Assembly (NCBI GenBank): GCA_030435675.1
Contig: CM059621.1
Location: forward strand, 16,368,001 to 16,432,000
Source of the DNA: Steinernema hermaphroditum
Lineage: Eukaryota > Nematoda > Chromadorea > Rhabditida > Steinernematidae
Direction: 5' to 3'
DNA: 64,000 nucleotides
Positions 54,403 through 64,000 of the stretch are shown here, in pieces (position 1 is the stretch's first letter; each line of letters starts with the position of its first letter). The position numbers were made by a program, and so were the translations under genes. The notes under the pieces are model-generated. The model was not told the origin of the DNA. It ran no database searches and saw only the letters and a list, made by a program, of their open reading frames with translations.

Positions 54403-55384
54403 AACGTATGCTCCCATGGCTGATTCCAATCCGTCTCTTTCGGTTCTGACCATATGGCTGCTTCTCACACACCAAAAATTCTATATATTGCAGGCTTAAA
54501 AATATTTTGCAAGATTATCCGCCAACAATTGACACCGTCGAAGCAAAAATTCGTGAAGTGGGCCGTCGATGAAGACACAACATATCCAACGTATACACCA
54601 CTACGCATCTCTGTCCACCTCTGCCATGGATACGTCGTCGAAGAGACACCAAGAAGGACTTTGTGAGAAGAGGTGACGCAGGATAAGAAGGATTACATGG
54701 CGGCGATTAGCATTTTCATCCGACCGAGAAGTACTGAAGCACTGAGCTAGCTCTATATCACTAGGGCACAAAAAATCAATATTTGACTTTGTCCTTTCAT
54801 CAAGGTTAAACTAAGTCCATACAAAAACTTGTAGCGATTACAAATGTATGTAAAAGAGAAGCGATTATTTGTACTGGATTATGGAGTTCGGAAACCAGTA
54901 CAAAAATTGTTTTTTTTTCTGATTTTACGAAATTTATTTCTGAAATCAAGCATACCGAAGTAAGTAGAATCCGTCCGCCAAAAATTTGTCGAATACGAAT
55001 TAAATTGGATCTGCGAAGTTGTATATTGCTACAATTTTTGTTTCAATGATTTCTTTCTATTGCGACACTAATCGTAATATGTATTTTGAAAGAGCTGTTT
55101 CTGTTCACCACTTATGCTTTAACAACGTTTCCGTTCCTGCGGTGTTGTCTCTAAATTTCAGGCCATTCAAATGGAATTTCCCGGAGGCAAAAACAACACC
55201 GACAGGTGTTAAAACGGCATCCGAATGAATACTAGATTCCCGAGTGAGACATCTCCTTGTAGGGTCCGCCGTCAACATCGCCATTTTTGTTCTTAAAACG
55301 ACAATCCTGAGCTCATGAACCCGGTATTAAAGTACATCATGAAACGGGAAATGATAATAAACATAAAAGTCATTTTTGTTCCAG
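54403..55384. other. Intergenic, no supported gene
   Basis: AT-rich. A 70-codon frame (54454-54666) and a 69-codon frame (55019-55228) are unrecognised. Confidence 0.4.
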
Positions 55385-55387
55385 TAA

Positions 55388-55818
55388 AGGCCCATTTATA
55401 CTCTGCGCGACACAAAACGCCCTTTTTGGTGTCGCTTAGCTTGTCCACCTGTGACTATTTAGGCAAAACCAAATAAAACTGCATAGTCATGATGCTTTTG
55501 GATCGGGCTATCAAACCATCATCAGAAAAAATTTTTTGGAACATGCCATGTAAGTTAAGTTAACTGTCGCTTAGCTTCAAGTTGACTGTCGCGCAGCTAC
55601 GCGACACAGCTGCGCGACAGCCAAGTTGAAGCTAAGCGACAGTTAACTTAACCTACTTAAAGTTAACCTAAGATTTTTTTCGGATGACGGTTTGATAGAC
55701 CGATCCAAAAGCATAATGACTATGCAGTTTTATTTGGTTTTGCCTAAATAGTCACAGGTGGACAAGCTAAGCGAGACCAAAAAGGGCGTTTTGTGTCGCG
55801 CAGAGTATAAATGGGCCT
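55388..55818. mobile_element. Harbinger-like palindromic MITE with TAA target duplication
   Basis: 431 bp, flanked by TAA (55385-55387 and 55819-55821). Terminal repeats start AGGCCCATTTATACTCTGCG and run about 200 bp with few mismatches, so the whole element is one hairpin with a GTCGCGCAGCTACGCGAC core. TAA agrees with the TWA preference of PIF/Harbinger. The end motif matches the block next to the Harbinger transposase relic at 32 kb. Confidence 0.93.
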
Positions 55819-55821
55819 TAA

Positions 55822-56884
55822 TGTTACAGCCACTCTCAACAGTGCTAATGAACCACTTGAGTCTCTCGAGACAGCTTTTTCTAGAAGCTTTTGTGGTTCT
55901 CAAATTTTTTCGATCCAGGTCAAAAAAAAAAGACAACAGATCTCGTTCTCGTTTAAAATCGTAGATGAGGGCTGTTTAGAACTGAACGCCAGTCCGAATG
56001 GTCTTGGACAAGCAGTTAAATTTTGATTCGTGGCGAATTTTTGAGGAGAAACACTGTTTTTCAAAAATATACCATTACTGTTACCGTGTTCAAAAATTGC
56101 TTTGCGCTACTTGTCTACGAAGTTTTAGCTCGATTTGAGACGGACACTTCTGAGGATTCATCAATTCTGCCAAGAAAGTTTTCTAATCGAAATTGATCAT
56201 AATCGCTCTGGGTAAAAGATGAAGGCCAAGCAATACAGTAGTACATGGGGCTATTTTGCAGCCTTTGTACGCCACAGCCTAATAATTATTACGATTGGCG
56301 CTCTAACTGGGTCCCGCCACGAAACACCTGATCGACCGAGAACAGCTTATGTTTTTCGTCATTTTGAGTTCAGTTTTAGACACTGAAACCGATAGAGGTC
56401 GGTTTACTTGCGTACGACTCCTCTCGGCATTTGGGCCTTGGGAAGGCTCCCCTGTAAGTGCCCCGATCTGGCATAATACAAAAAATATATCCACATAAAT
56501 GATAATTTTTCTCAAAAACACACTTCCATGAATGTTCAGGCTATCTGCCGGACTGCGTTTGTTATCCGTCAAAGTCACTCACTGTATCCACGTAGTGCTC
56601 AAGCGCAGCGATAAACAACTACATATGTCACATGACCAATTCTATCGAACCACGCGCAGGCCTACCCTATTCATCATGGTTATCGAGAAAGGGCGACAAA
56701 AATACCATCTAAAACACATTATATGTATTACCAGCCATACACAACCGCTTGTGACAATTGGTGATTAAGGATTGTTTGTGATGCGCTGACGTAGGATGGA
56801 ACAGGTGACGATGACGCAAACAGACTCCAGCGGAAGAGTGTTTCCAGTGTTTCTGCAAGAATATCTTCGTACATTAAAGATAAT
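55822..56884. other. Intergenic, no supported gene
   Basis: Short overlapping frames only. A clean gene or RNA signal is absent. Confidence 0.4.
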
Positions 56885-57560
56885 AAACCCGGCTGCGCGC
56901 GAATTCGCGCCCTCCAGGTACTAAAAGCCAATTAGGAGCTCATGCAAATGGCTGAAGTTGGGGCCAAAAAACTGTAGCCCTGCGGGCGGCAAGACACCAT
57001 AGCCCTGCGGGCGGCAAGACACCATAGCCCTGCGGGCGGCAAGATTGGTGCTCATGCAAAGGGCTGAATTTGGGGCCAAAAACTGTAGCCCTGCGGGCGG
57101 AAAGTTTGGTGCTCATGCAAAGGGCTGAATTTGGGGCCAAAAACTGTAGCCCTGCGGGCGGAAAGTTTGGTGCTCATGCAAAGGGCTGAATTTGGGGCCA
57201 AAAACTGTAGCCCTGCGGGCGGCAAGACACCATAGCCCTGCGGGCGGCAAGATTGGTGCTCATGCAAATGACTGAAGTTGGCCAAAAATCTGCAAAGCTA
57301 AAAAATACGCTAAAAACGGCACAAAAACTGTAAAGAAACGCAAAGCCTTGCGTCACCAGAGATATGGTGGAAGTATAACGCTATCATTTCAACTGCTTGT
57401 GTGGCTCATTGCGAACGTGCTTCGTTTGTAAGCGGGCGGTGCCGGGTTCGGTTCCCCTCGGGGTCCTTTGTGTGGGTGTTTTCCCCGTGCTCACGGAAAA
57501 ACACACACACACACACAAACAGACCAACGGACCCGTCGGTTCTCCATTTATATATAGGGG
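56885..57560 (+). mobile_element. Composite minisatellite/tRNA-like element, copy 2
   Basis: Same ends as copy 1 (ATAAACCCGGCTGCGCGCG to TTTATATATAGGGGA). Here the array has three 61-bp units plus three ~29-bp short units (CCCTGCGGGCGGCAAGACAC), so unit number and type vary. A box at 57402-57413 and B box at 57445-57455 are unchanged, as is the 3' hairpin. Confidence 0.8.
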
Positions 57561-60188
57561 ATGAACATGGATTTTGTGTTTTTGGAATGCCTATTTAACA
57601 GAGAATTAAACATGAATGAGAGACTGATACGTAACGGAGCTCAGCACGCCCGATTTTGAAACTTCGAAGGTCATGGAACTTTGAAAATTTAACTCCAACA
57701 CCCTTTCCCCGCGCTCCAAAAATTCAGTGCACGGCCCGGAATATTTTAGAAAGACCGATCAAAAGTGAATCACTAATAATGATAAATCTTTCCAATGTCT
57801 CTCCAAGAAGATCTTCACCATCAGATCAGTGGAAACTATCCTCCAAAAATCCAACGCATATTAGCATTCTTTGTATAGCTCCCCTCTCCATTCCAGTCAC
57901 AGCTTATATTTCTAACGATTAAATCTTGTTCAAGTCATCTTTTAAGCTTCTACAGTAGGTTCTACAGTTCTGCAATCAAAAATTCCTATTGTTTTAAGAA
58001 ATTACTATGAAAAATTACAGCTGTGATTGATTGGATTGCAAAGCAACAAATGGGCCGTCATTTTTTTTCAAAAATGTGTCAACTTCGTTTTGGCGATGAC
58101 GTGCAATCACAACGTATAATTTTCAAAAACTTCCATATCGTGAGCATAGTCGATGAGATATATAACAACTTACTTTCCGATTTCGTTGGCATCTAGCCGT
58201 TCGGTTGGATTCTGATGACACGCAGAACGATGACATCGTTGGCCACAGCCCCGGAAAGCATATGGTGCCCAAATTAATGTGTTGTTACATTAAAAATGGC
58301 GCCTCTGATAAATATTCCCTAAGTTCATAGTACTTTGTGTCCCCGATCCAAATACATTGGTGCATTGATGAGGTCAGTTCATTCCAATCATATACTATGA
58401 ATTATAGCCTCTCCTTTGCATCAGAAACATCTGAGAAAGATCGTCATGAACAACTCTGAAAAAGACTAGTCTGATCAACCAAATGTGGATCACCATGTTC
58501 CAACTCCAATTCTTACGTTTTCAATTGGGTAGGTACCATAATAAGCAGTGGAGACAGTCAGGCGTTAGCACAAGCCGTTCCTAGCTCCGGTAGACTAATC
58601 TTGGATCGTCGGATCGGGAGTCTAAGAATCTTCGTCATCCCAGTGTTTCGTGTTGTCGTGACTTAACGCAATTTCGGTGGCTTATACACAAGCGCATTCG
58701 TGTGACGCCATCATAAGCTACTAACAGAAAATGCAAAGTGAACAGCAACAACAGCACCAGCAGGAACGAATCTGCTCTCTGAATACTGCAAGCTACCTTG
58801 TACTGACGATGCATGGAATCATTTGTAACCTAACCCGTAAAAAAAAATTAGCAAAAATTAGCTCCGGCCCAGTTTGTATCTCTCGTGCAGAGTAGTTACA
58901 TAGCCGAACGCAAAAGAAATCAGAACAGAGAAATGCTCCACCGAAAAACTATTTGCATTCCTTGTCCTGGTTGAACGTTAATTACTGAAGAAGTATATGC
59001 AATCTACATGCACTTTTACATGGGTGTTTCCTGTTAACGTACAAAAATTTTAAATATATAAAGAAGTAACTCTGCGTGCAGCAAGACATCAGTAGACTAC
59101 CGGTGGTAACCAAGCATACAAGCCTTTCGGATAGAGACACTAATATCCTTACGGGCGTCAAGAATGGTGTTCATAGAAACAGTGACGCAATTTTTTTCAT
59201 GAAAGACAATGTTCTCGATAAACATCCAAACGGTGAATCTTATGTTTAGCCAATTGGAACGTCATCTTCATAGAAACGGGACTATAATTTAAGCCACTAT
59301 TGTGTACGACGATGACGTTAGCACCAGTCGTTCCAAGCCCCTGTAGCCCAATCGTTGGTCCTGGGATGGCGAATCTAAGCATCTTCGTCATCGCAGATGA
59401 ACAACATCACCAGCAGGAACGAATTTTACGTTTGTGTTCATATTCTAGCTTTTTTTGACCGATTTTTTTCGCGCAAACTGACCGATTTTTTTCGCGCAAC
59501 CTGAACATGTGCCAAAACGCCAAAAATGAGCAATAGGAGGACATGCAACATTGAGCATCAGAATCGGTAAATTGTAGAATACGTACCTAACAAGCATGCG
59601 CTTGGAAATATTCTTAGGCACAGTCTCAATACAGATCTCAGTTCTTATAGTTCATCGACCTCACCAAACGAACGCCTAAATCAGTCTTAGTACGCGATGA
59701 CGAAGATGCTTAGACTCGCCATCCCAGTACCAAAGATTGCAATTGACTGCAAAAATAACACTAAAAGACTTTATATATGCAATCCGAATGGTTGCACGAA
59801 AATTGAGCCGCGGAATATCACAAAGGAAAGATAAGACAGGCTGTTCCAGTACTCCGTTCCAGCAGAAATGCTGTGGCCAGCATTAGAAATGCAGGCGTTA
59901 AGATGTGTTTTTTTTTCTTTTCGCTCGCCATTCATTTACCAACAGCTCCACAAGTAAGTAATGTACGGAATTGTGGAAACGGGCCGAACAAACAGTTAAA
60001 AGAGGAAGAATTCCATGCATAACTCATCGACTGAAATGTTTTTGAACGTCTCAAAGTTTTCCGTTCAAAATGTAAGTAAGTGGAAATTCCGATATGCCTA
60101 AATTTCGCTCGTAAGGAAAACTTAGATTCGAATGCATTAGATGATAGGCGAGGAGTAAGTGGAAAAAAAATACTAACCAATCCTTGAA
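57561..60188. other. AT-rich region with scattered repeats, no gene
   Basis: GCATCTTCGTCATCGCAG and CCTGGGATGGCGAATCTAAG at about 59356-59398 have an inverted counterpart at 59694-59735 and a diverged direct copy at about 58565-58645; CACCAGCAGGAACGAAT occurs at 58756 and 59411. These look like decayed transposon ends. No exon chain found. Confidence 0.4.
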
Positions 60189-60848
60189 GTGCTCTATGGT
60201 CGGGTAAATCAATCAACCAGAATGAATCGAAATCATATGAAGTCAACAGTCGAAAGACAACGAAAAAGAGCAAAGAGCGTAAATCTCGACTTTCACGACT
60301 TTATTTCGCGAATCAAAGGCATTATGCCTTGCGCGACACCGAAAATAGACAAACAGAGGATGTCTGACAGACGACTTCATCTCTGGCGCGGCGTAGATGT
60401 CGAACCGGTCGTAAACGGCGCACTTCACGGGGCATCTGGGAATCGGCAAATCTTCAGCTATGGCAGCGGAATATCGTTTACGGCACAGCGGACGCTTCCG
60501 AGCTTGCATCTCATGGTCCGTGGTCCGGGAGTTGCGTCTTCGCTGGTCCTCAGAGCGTCGGCGACCTTCGGGATGACATCTCACGCAGCGTCGGGCGTCG
60601 GATTCCTGGCGTCAAACATCTTGTTGTCAGCGGTGGTGGGACTACGGCTTCCGGGTGTCCCAATTCCCTCTGGAAGCCGGAACACTCACAACTGCCACAG
60701 GGTTTGCTGTCTGACCAAACCGACGCTCAGAGAGCGACCGGAGGGACCGACCGCTCGCCACCGCGACACGAGTGAGAGTGAGCGTTTTCAGCGTAAATCT
60801 CAGGTACCCAAAAATTGTATGTGCTATCATATACTCAGTTCGAAGTGA
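60189..60848 (+). other. Long unrecognised frame over a dispersed repeat
   Basis: A 219-codon frame, the longest in this part, but its start is TTG-type in context, the minus strand is also open over half of it, and 60530-60720 is the repeat shared with 34880-35120. GC content is higher than its surroundings. I treat it as transposon-derived and not a host gene. Confidence 0.3.
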
Positions 60849-61354
60849 CTGCTACGATGGAGGCCTCCAATTTTTCTCCAACTCCAAATTCCCAAATGTC
60901 CCAAAAGAACTTCTAGCCAGGAGGGGCATCTAGGCTGAAGTCTTTCGGAAATTCAGATCTGTGAGTTCGGTCGATGTTGGTCGGTTTTCGCTTCTCTTTT
61001 TTGCTTTCCGGTCGGTCAGAGACTTGGCAAGAACATTCCTTTTGTAAACCTTTTGTATAGGGCCACCCTATTAAAAAAACGAACGGTAAAATCGGTATGT
61101 CAAAGCTTTTGTGTGGCACTTTTATGTATTTGATTGTGTGTTGCTGAAAAGAATAAATTTCTTCCTCATATATAAACTGTCTAACTCAAAAATCGTATTT
61201 CTGGAAAACAAACAAAGGACCATTACGGTAAGAATTTGCACCATTTTGCCAAGTGGTTGTTCCTGTAATATTACAAAAATTGAGTCACGTGGCCAAAGTT
61301 AACTACTACAAACGAAAAGAAAATACTAAAAACGGAATGCCAAAAATACGTATA
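60849..61354. other. Intergenic, no supported gene
   Basis: AT-rich DNA between the dispersed repeat and the segmental duplication; nothing recognised. Confidence 0.4.
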
Positions 61355-62446
61355 AAAATAATATCGATCGAGGTTGGGTTTAATATCCTGGATTTTTCCT
61401 ATAAACTGGCAATCGAAATCAGGACATGTTGCCTCGGTGTGAACGAAAGAAAAGATACGCATAAGAAAGTATTGAATTTGCTGGGAAGTGTCTATTTAAG
61501 AACCGTGAAGTAAGATATTTAATCAACCAAATCAATACTCAGTAGCTTCTGCCTCAAGACAGCAAAAATAGCACATTTCCATAGAAAATCGCCGATAGCC
61601 TCTCTACGGCAAAGTGTAAGAACTAAAACGTGAATACCAGCAAGTACGTAAGACACACCTCTGACCTCTGACTATAAGATAGCACTCGAAATGCATAAAG
61701 AATACATTGTTCTTTGAGATGTCAGTACTCCTCAGGTACATGAGGACAAGACGACGCGACAAGAAAACAAGTCCCTTTCTATTCCATAGGTCACATTCAT
61801 CTGTCGTGACGCAGAAGACGCCATTCAAACGCCCAAACATGGACGGAATGAGAGAGACATCTCGAATATTCGTGAGAGAGGAAGCGCCAAGAAGATAAAC
61901 AGGATTACACAACAGAGACCAATCCGCCCTGATAGTATTAAAATTCCATTACGTAAGCGCTTGGACCAACATCTCTATTTGGCTTGAACCGACAGGATTT
62001 TATAATTATTTATACAAACACTTTCTCTGGTGTGGTGTCATTTCCAGGAACACGATGAAAGTATACAGATAAGCTATGACATTAAAGTACCCAAAGTCCA
62101 CGTGATAAAGGGTCAGTGATACAAAATTTGAAAGCTTCTCAACTCCGACGTCCGCGCTGCCACCCGAGCTGAAGATGGGCTTGCTGTGTTCCACCGTCTC
62201 CGGGGTCAACTCTTCGCCTCTCTGATGCCCGCGCACACTGATGGGATCGTCGCCTTCTACTCTGATGCTGTGCCCTGCGCCGAAGCCAGAAGACCGACGA
62301 CTACGGAGTGACAATGTGGTTTTTGTGCATATATATGACGTCTCGCAAGGCGTAAGCCTTAGATACGAGAAATAAACTCGTAAACTCGTAAACAAAATTT
62401 GAATGTTTCGTACCCAAGAAACACTCTTTACTAATCCAAATTCAAA
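61355..62446 (+). repeat. Segmental duplication, copy 2 (interrupted by a retroelement)
   Basis: Colinear with 48590-50273 but lacks the 820-bp foldback and instead carries a 259-bp insertion at 62133. The two copies act as mutual empty-site controls for both insertions. Confidence 0.85.
62133..62391 (+). mobile_element. 5'-truncated non-LTR retroelement with 12-bp target duplication
   Basis: Flanked by ACAAAATTTGAA at 62121-62132 and 62392-62403; the duplicated copy at about 50211 has this word once and no insert. A GC-rich frame at its 5' side (LNSDVRAATRAEDG, later FYSDAVPCAEARRPTTTE) ends at TGA about 62312 and is probably the ORF end. The tail is AAACTCGT units. Its 3' region matches the smaller insert at 44919-45041. 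Confidence 0.85.
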
Positions 62447-63209
62447 CTGCTGATGGTTATTTCTCTTGCGCATGCGTGCCTAGTTTCTATGTAGCTTAAA
62501 ACCTGACATACCTGATTTAGAGTGTGTCAGAGGTGCTAAACTGGTAGCTCAGCGCACTTCAAGCAGAGTTGAATTCTTAGTAGCCTAGACCTCTTTTTGA
62601 AGATTTCTAGATATGTTCAGCTTTATGCCCGCCCATGTGTATATTTGGAACGTAGATTATTGTTACGCTCAAGCTGAACTGTGAAACTATAACAGCCTGC
62701 ATCAAAAACGAATGCACAATGTGAAATGAGTTGCCCTGAGCCTGGGCCATTTGAGCTCAACCGCGAAGCAAAAATACGCACTACGCACTTGTTTACTGGA
62801 ATCTGAAGAATGCCTACGATCAAAAATCGACTGGCCCGAAGAACTGACTTGGTGGCTGTAATTCGCTCGTGTTGTTGCTATATCCGTTCCTGAACATGTT
62901 CGACTTCCGATTTGTAAGTCTATTTTTATTGATTTTTTTGGTCGTGACTTTGCAACTATAGCATAAAACAAAAATTAGTGAAAACAGTGAAACGTTCTGT
63001 AAATAAAAAGAGGTTTTCAAACGAAATATTCAATGGTGGTATCGATCTGACTCTTAAGCTAGTTGAGTAAGAGAAGAGAGGAAAAACATACCTCAAGGAC
63101 TTTGGGACTTCTGTTTGTGTATATCTGCCAAGAATTTGGTCTGAAAACGATCACTATCAGGAACATTCAAAACAGAAAAATGTACGCAACTCGCTCGCCA
63201 AAATGCAAG
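62447..63209. other. Intergenic, no supported gene
   Basis: Short frames only; nothing recognised. Confidence 0.4.
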
Positions 63210-64000
63210 CATCGATAGCATTCTAACAACGTGAGAAGCGGGTCAAAGTACACTTATAGAAGGAGGAAGCTAAAAGATTCATTGTGGCAAAAGAAAACGA
63301 AGGCAAAAAAAGACGGACTTGGTCTTAGTTATGTGCCACTGTCTGAAGACTGTTTGATAATAAACGGACATGATAACATTCCAACAGAGCGAGTTGGTAC
63401 AAAGTTTGTTACAATTAAAAGCAACTTGTAAGCTACTTTGTGACATGAAAATCATTCAAACGGACGCTCAAAAAATGCTGCAAAATTCAGAACCACAGTC
63501 CAATTGAACTTGGCAAATGACTGTCAGCGCTTTCAAAGCATTATACATACTATATTTTTAACGATCGACGTGTAATTACAGATAAGGACGTCCCGAAGCA
63601 AAAATACGAACAATTAACAACGTTAGTGGCGGCTTAAAGTACACCTATAGTAGGAGGAGGCTGAAAGATTCAATATGGTACAGGAAAACACAGGCAAAAA
63701 AGAAGGACTTGGACAGTTATGTGCCATTGACTGAAGAGTGTTTTTCGAAGTGGTGACGTAGACTGAAGTAACAATTACCAAAAATAAAAATAAAACCCGA
63801 ACCGCTCTCTCAAAAATGAAAGCAACTGATTTGGAGGTTGTGTTGCTTTTTTGCGCTCAAAAATTCTAAGGATGGAACCCAGTCATGAACAAAAATGACG
63901 GACTCGACGTTTTATGTGCCATTAACTGAAGACTGTTTTCCGAACTGGTGACATAGATTGAAGCGACGATGACGCACCTTGTTAGAATAGTAGCTCAAAT
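63210..64000 (+). repeat. Diverged tandem repeats at the window end
   Basis: A unit at about 63235-63365 recurs at about 63625-63755 (AAAGTACACYTATAG-AGGAGG, AAAGATTCA, GGCAAAAAA, GGACTTGG, TTATGTGCCA-TG-CTGAAGA) and in part at 63893-63985 (ATGTGCCATTAACTGAAGAC, GGTGACATAG). Spacing is about 390 bp then about 240 bp. The array may run past the window. Confidence 0.6.

Overview
The window is nuclear DNA from a nematode, most likely a rhabditid (Caenorhabditis-like) worm; the species cannot be named from sequence alone. The evidence is 40-50 bp introns with TTTCAG-type acceptors, a nematode-style gene set (an alr-1/aristaless homeobox gene, a U1A/U2B'' RRM pair, a nematode-type tyrosine phosphatase and a PP1-like phosphatase side by side, tandem GLD-2-like nucleotidyltransferases) and several TIR transposon families. 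I rebuilt exon joins by hand from reading frame and splice sites. Where I call an ORF intact, the exon lengths sum to a multiple of three.

Layout. 1-242: 3' end of an unknown gene. 591-1358 and 4991-5556: an inverted, internally rearranged duplication, its second arm lying in the only coding intron of alr-1 (4698-6113, minus). 6.1-18.5 kb: alr-1 upstream DNA, rich in TAATTA/ATTAGC motifs, with diverged repeats and no convincing gene. 18.5-26.0 kb, minus strand: two tandem GLD-2/TENT-type nucleotidyltransferases, then ctr-9 of the Paf1 complex. 26.2-30.0 kb: an hAT MITE, a tyrosine phosphatase and a PP1-like phosphatase. 30.4-37.6 kb: two inverted U1A/U2B'' paralogs flank a decayed Harbinger transposase, a LAPTM-like membrane gene and a foldback element with minisatellite arms. 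38.0-40.7 kb: a complete hAT transposon with an intact six-exon transposase and 8-bp target duplications. 43.9-48.5 kb: a DRAM-family autophagy-modulator gene in seven exons, with transposon debris in its two long introns.

From 48.6 kb to the end I see no confident host gene. This part holds an 820-bp foldback insertion, a segmental duplication (about 48.6-50.3 and 61.4-62.4 kb), two copies of a composite minisatellite/tRNA-like element, a 159-bp satellite, a 104-bp satellite with dimeric higher order, a perfect eight-module heat-shock-element array, a palindromic MITE and 5'-truncated retroelement insertions.

The host genes fall into RNA processing/transcription (Ctr9, U1A/U2B'', GLD-2-like enzymes), phosphatases of a type often expanded in nematode germ lines, and lysosome/autophagy membrane proteins (LAPTM-like, DRAM). 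Nothing shows a shared pathway; adjacency mostly looks like ordinary nematode gene packing. The most unusual content is in the mobile and satellite DNA.
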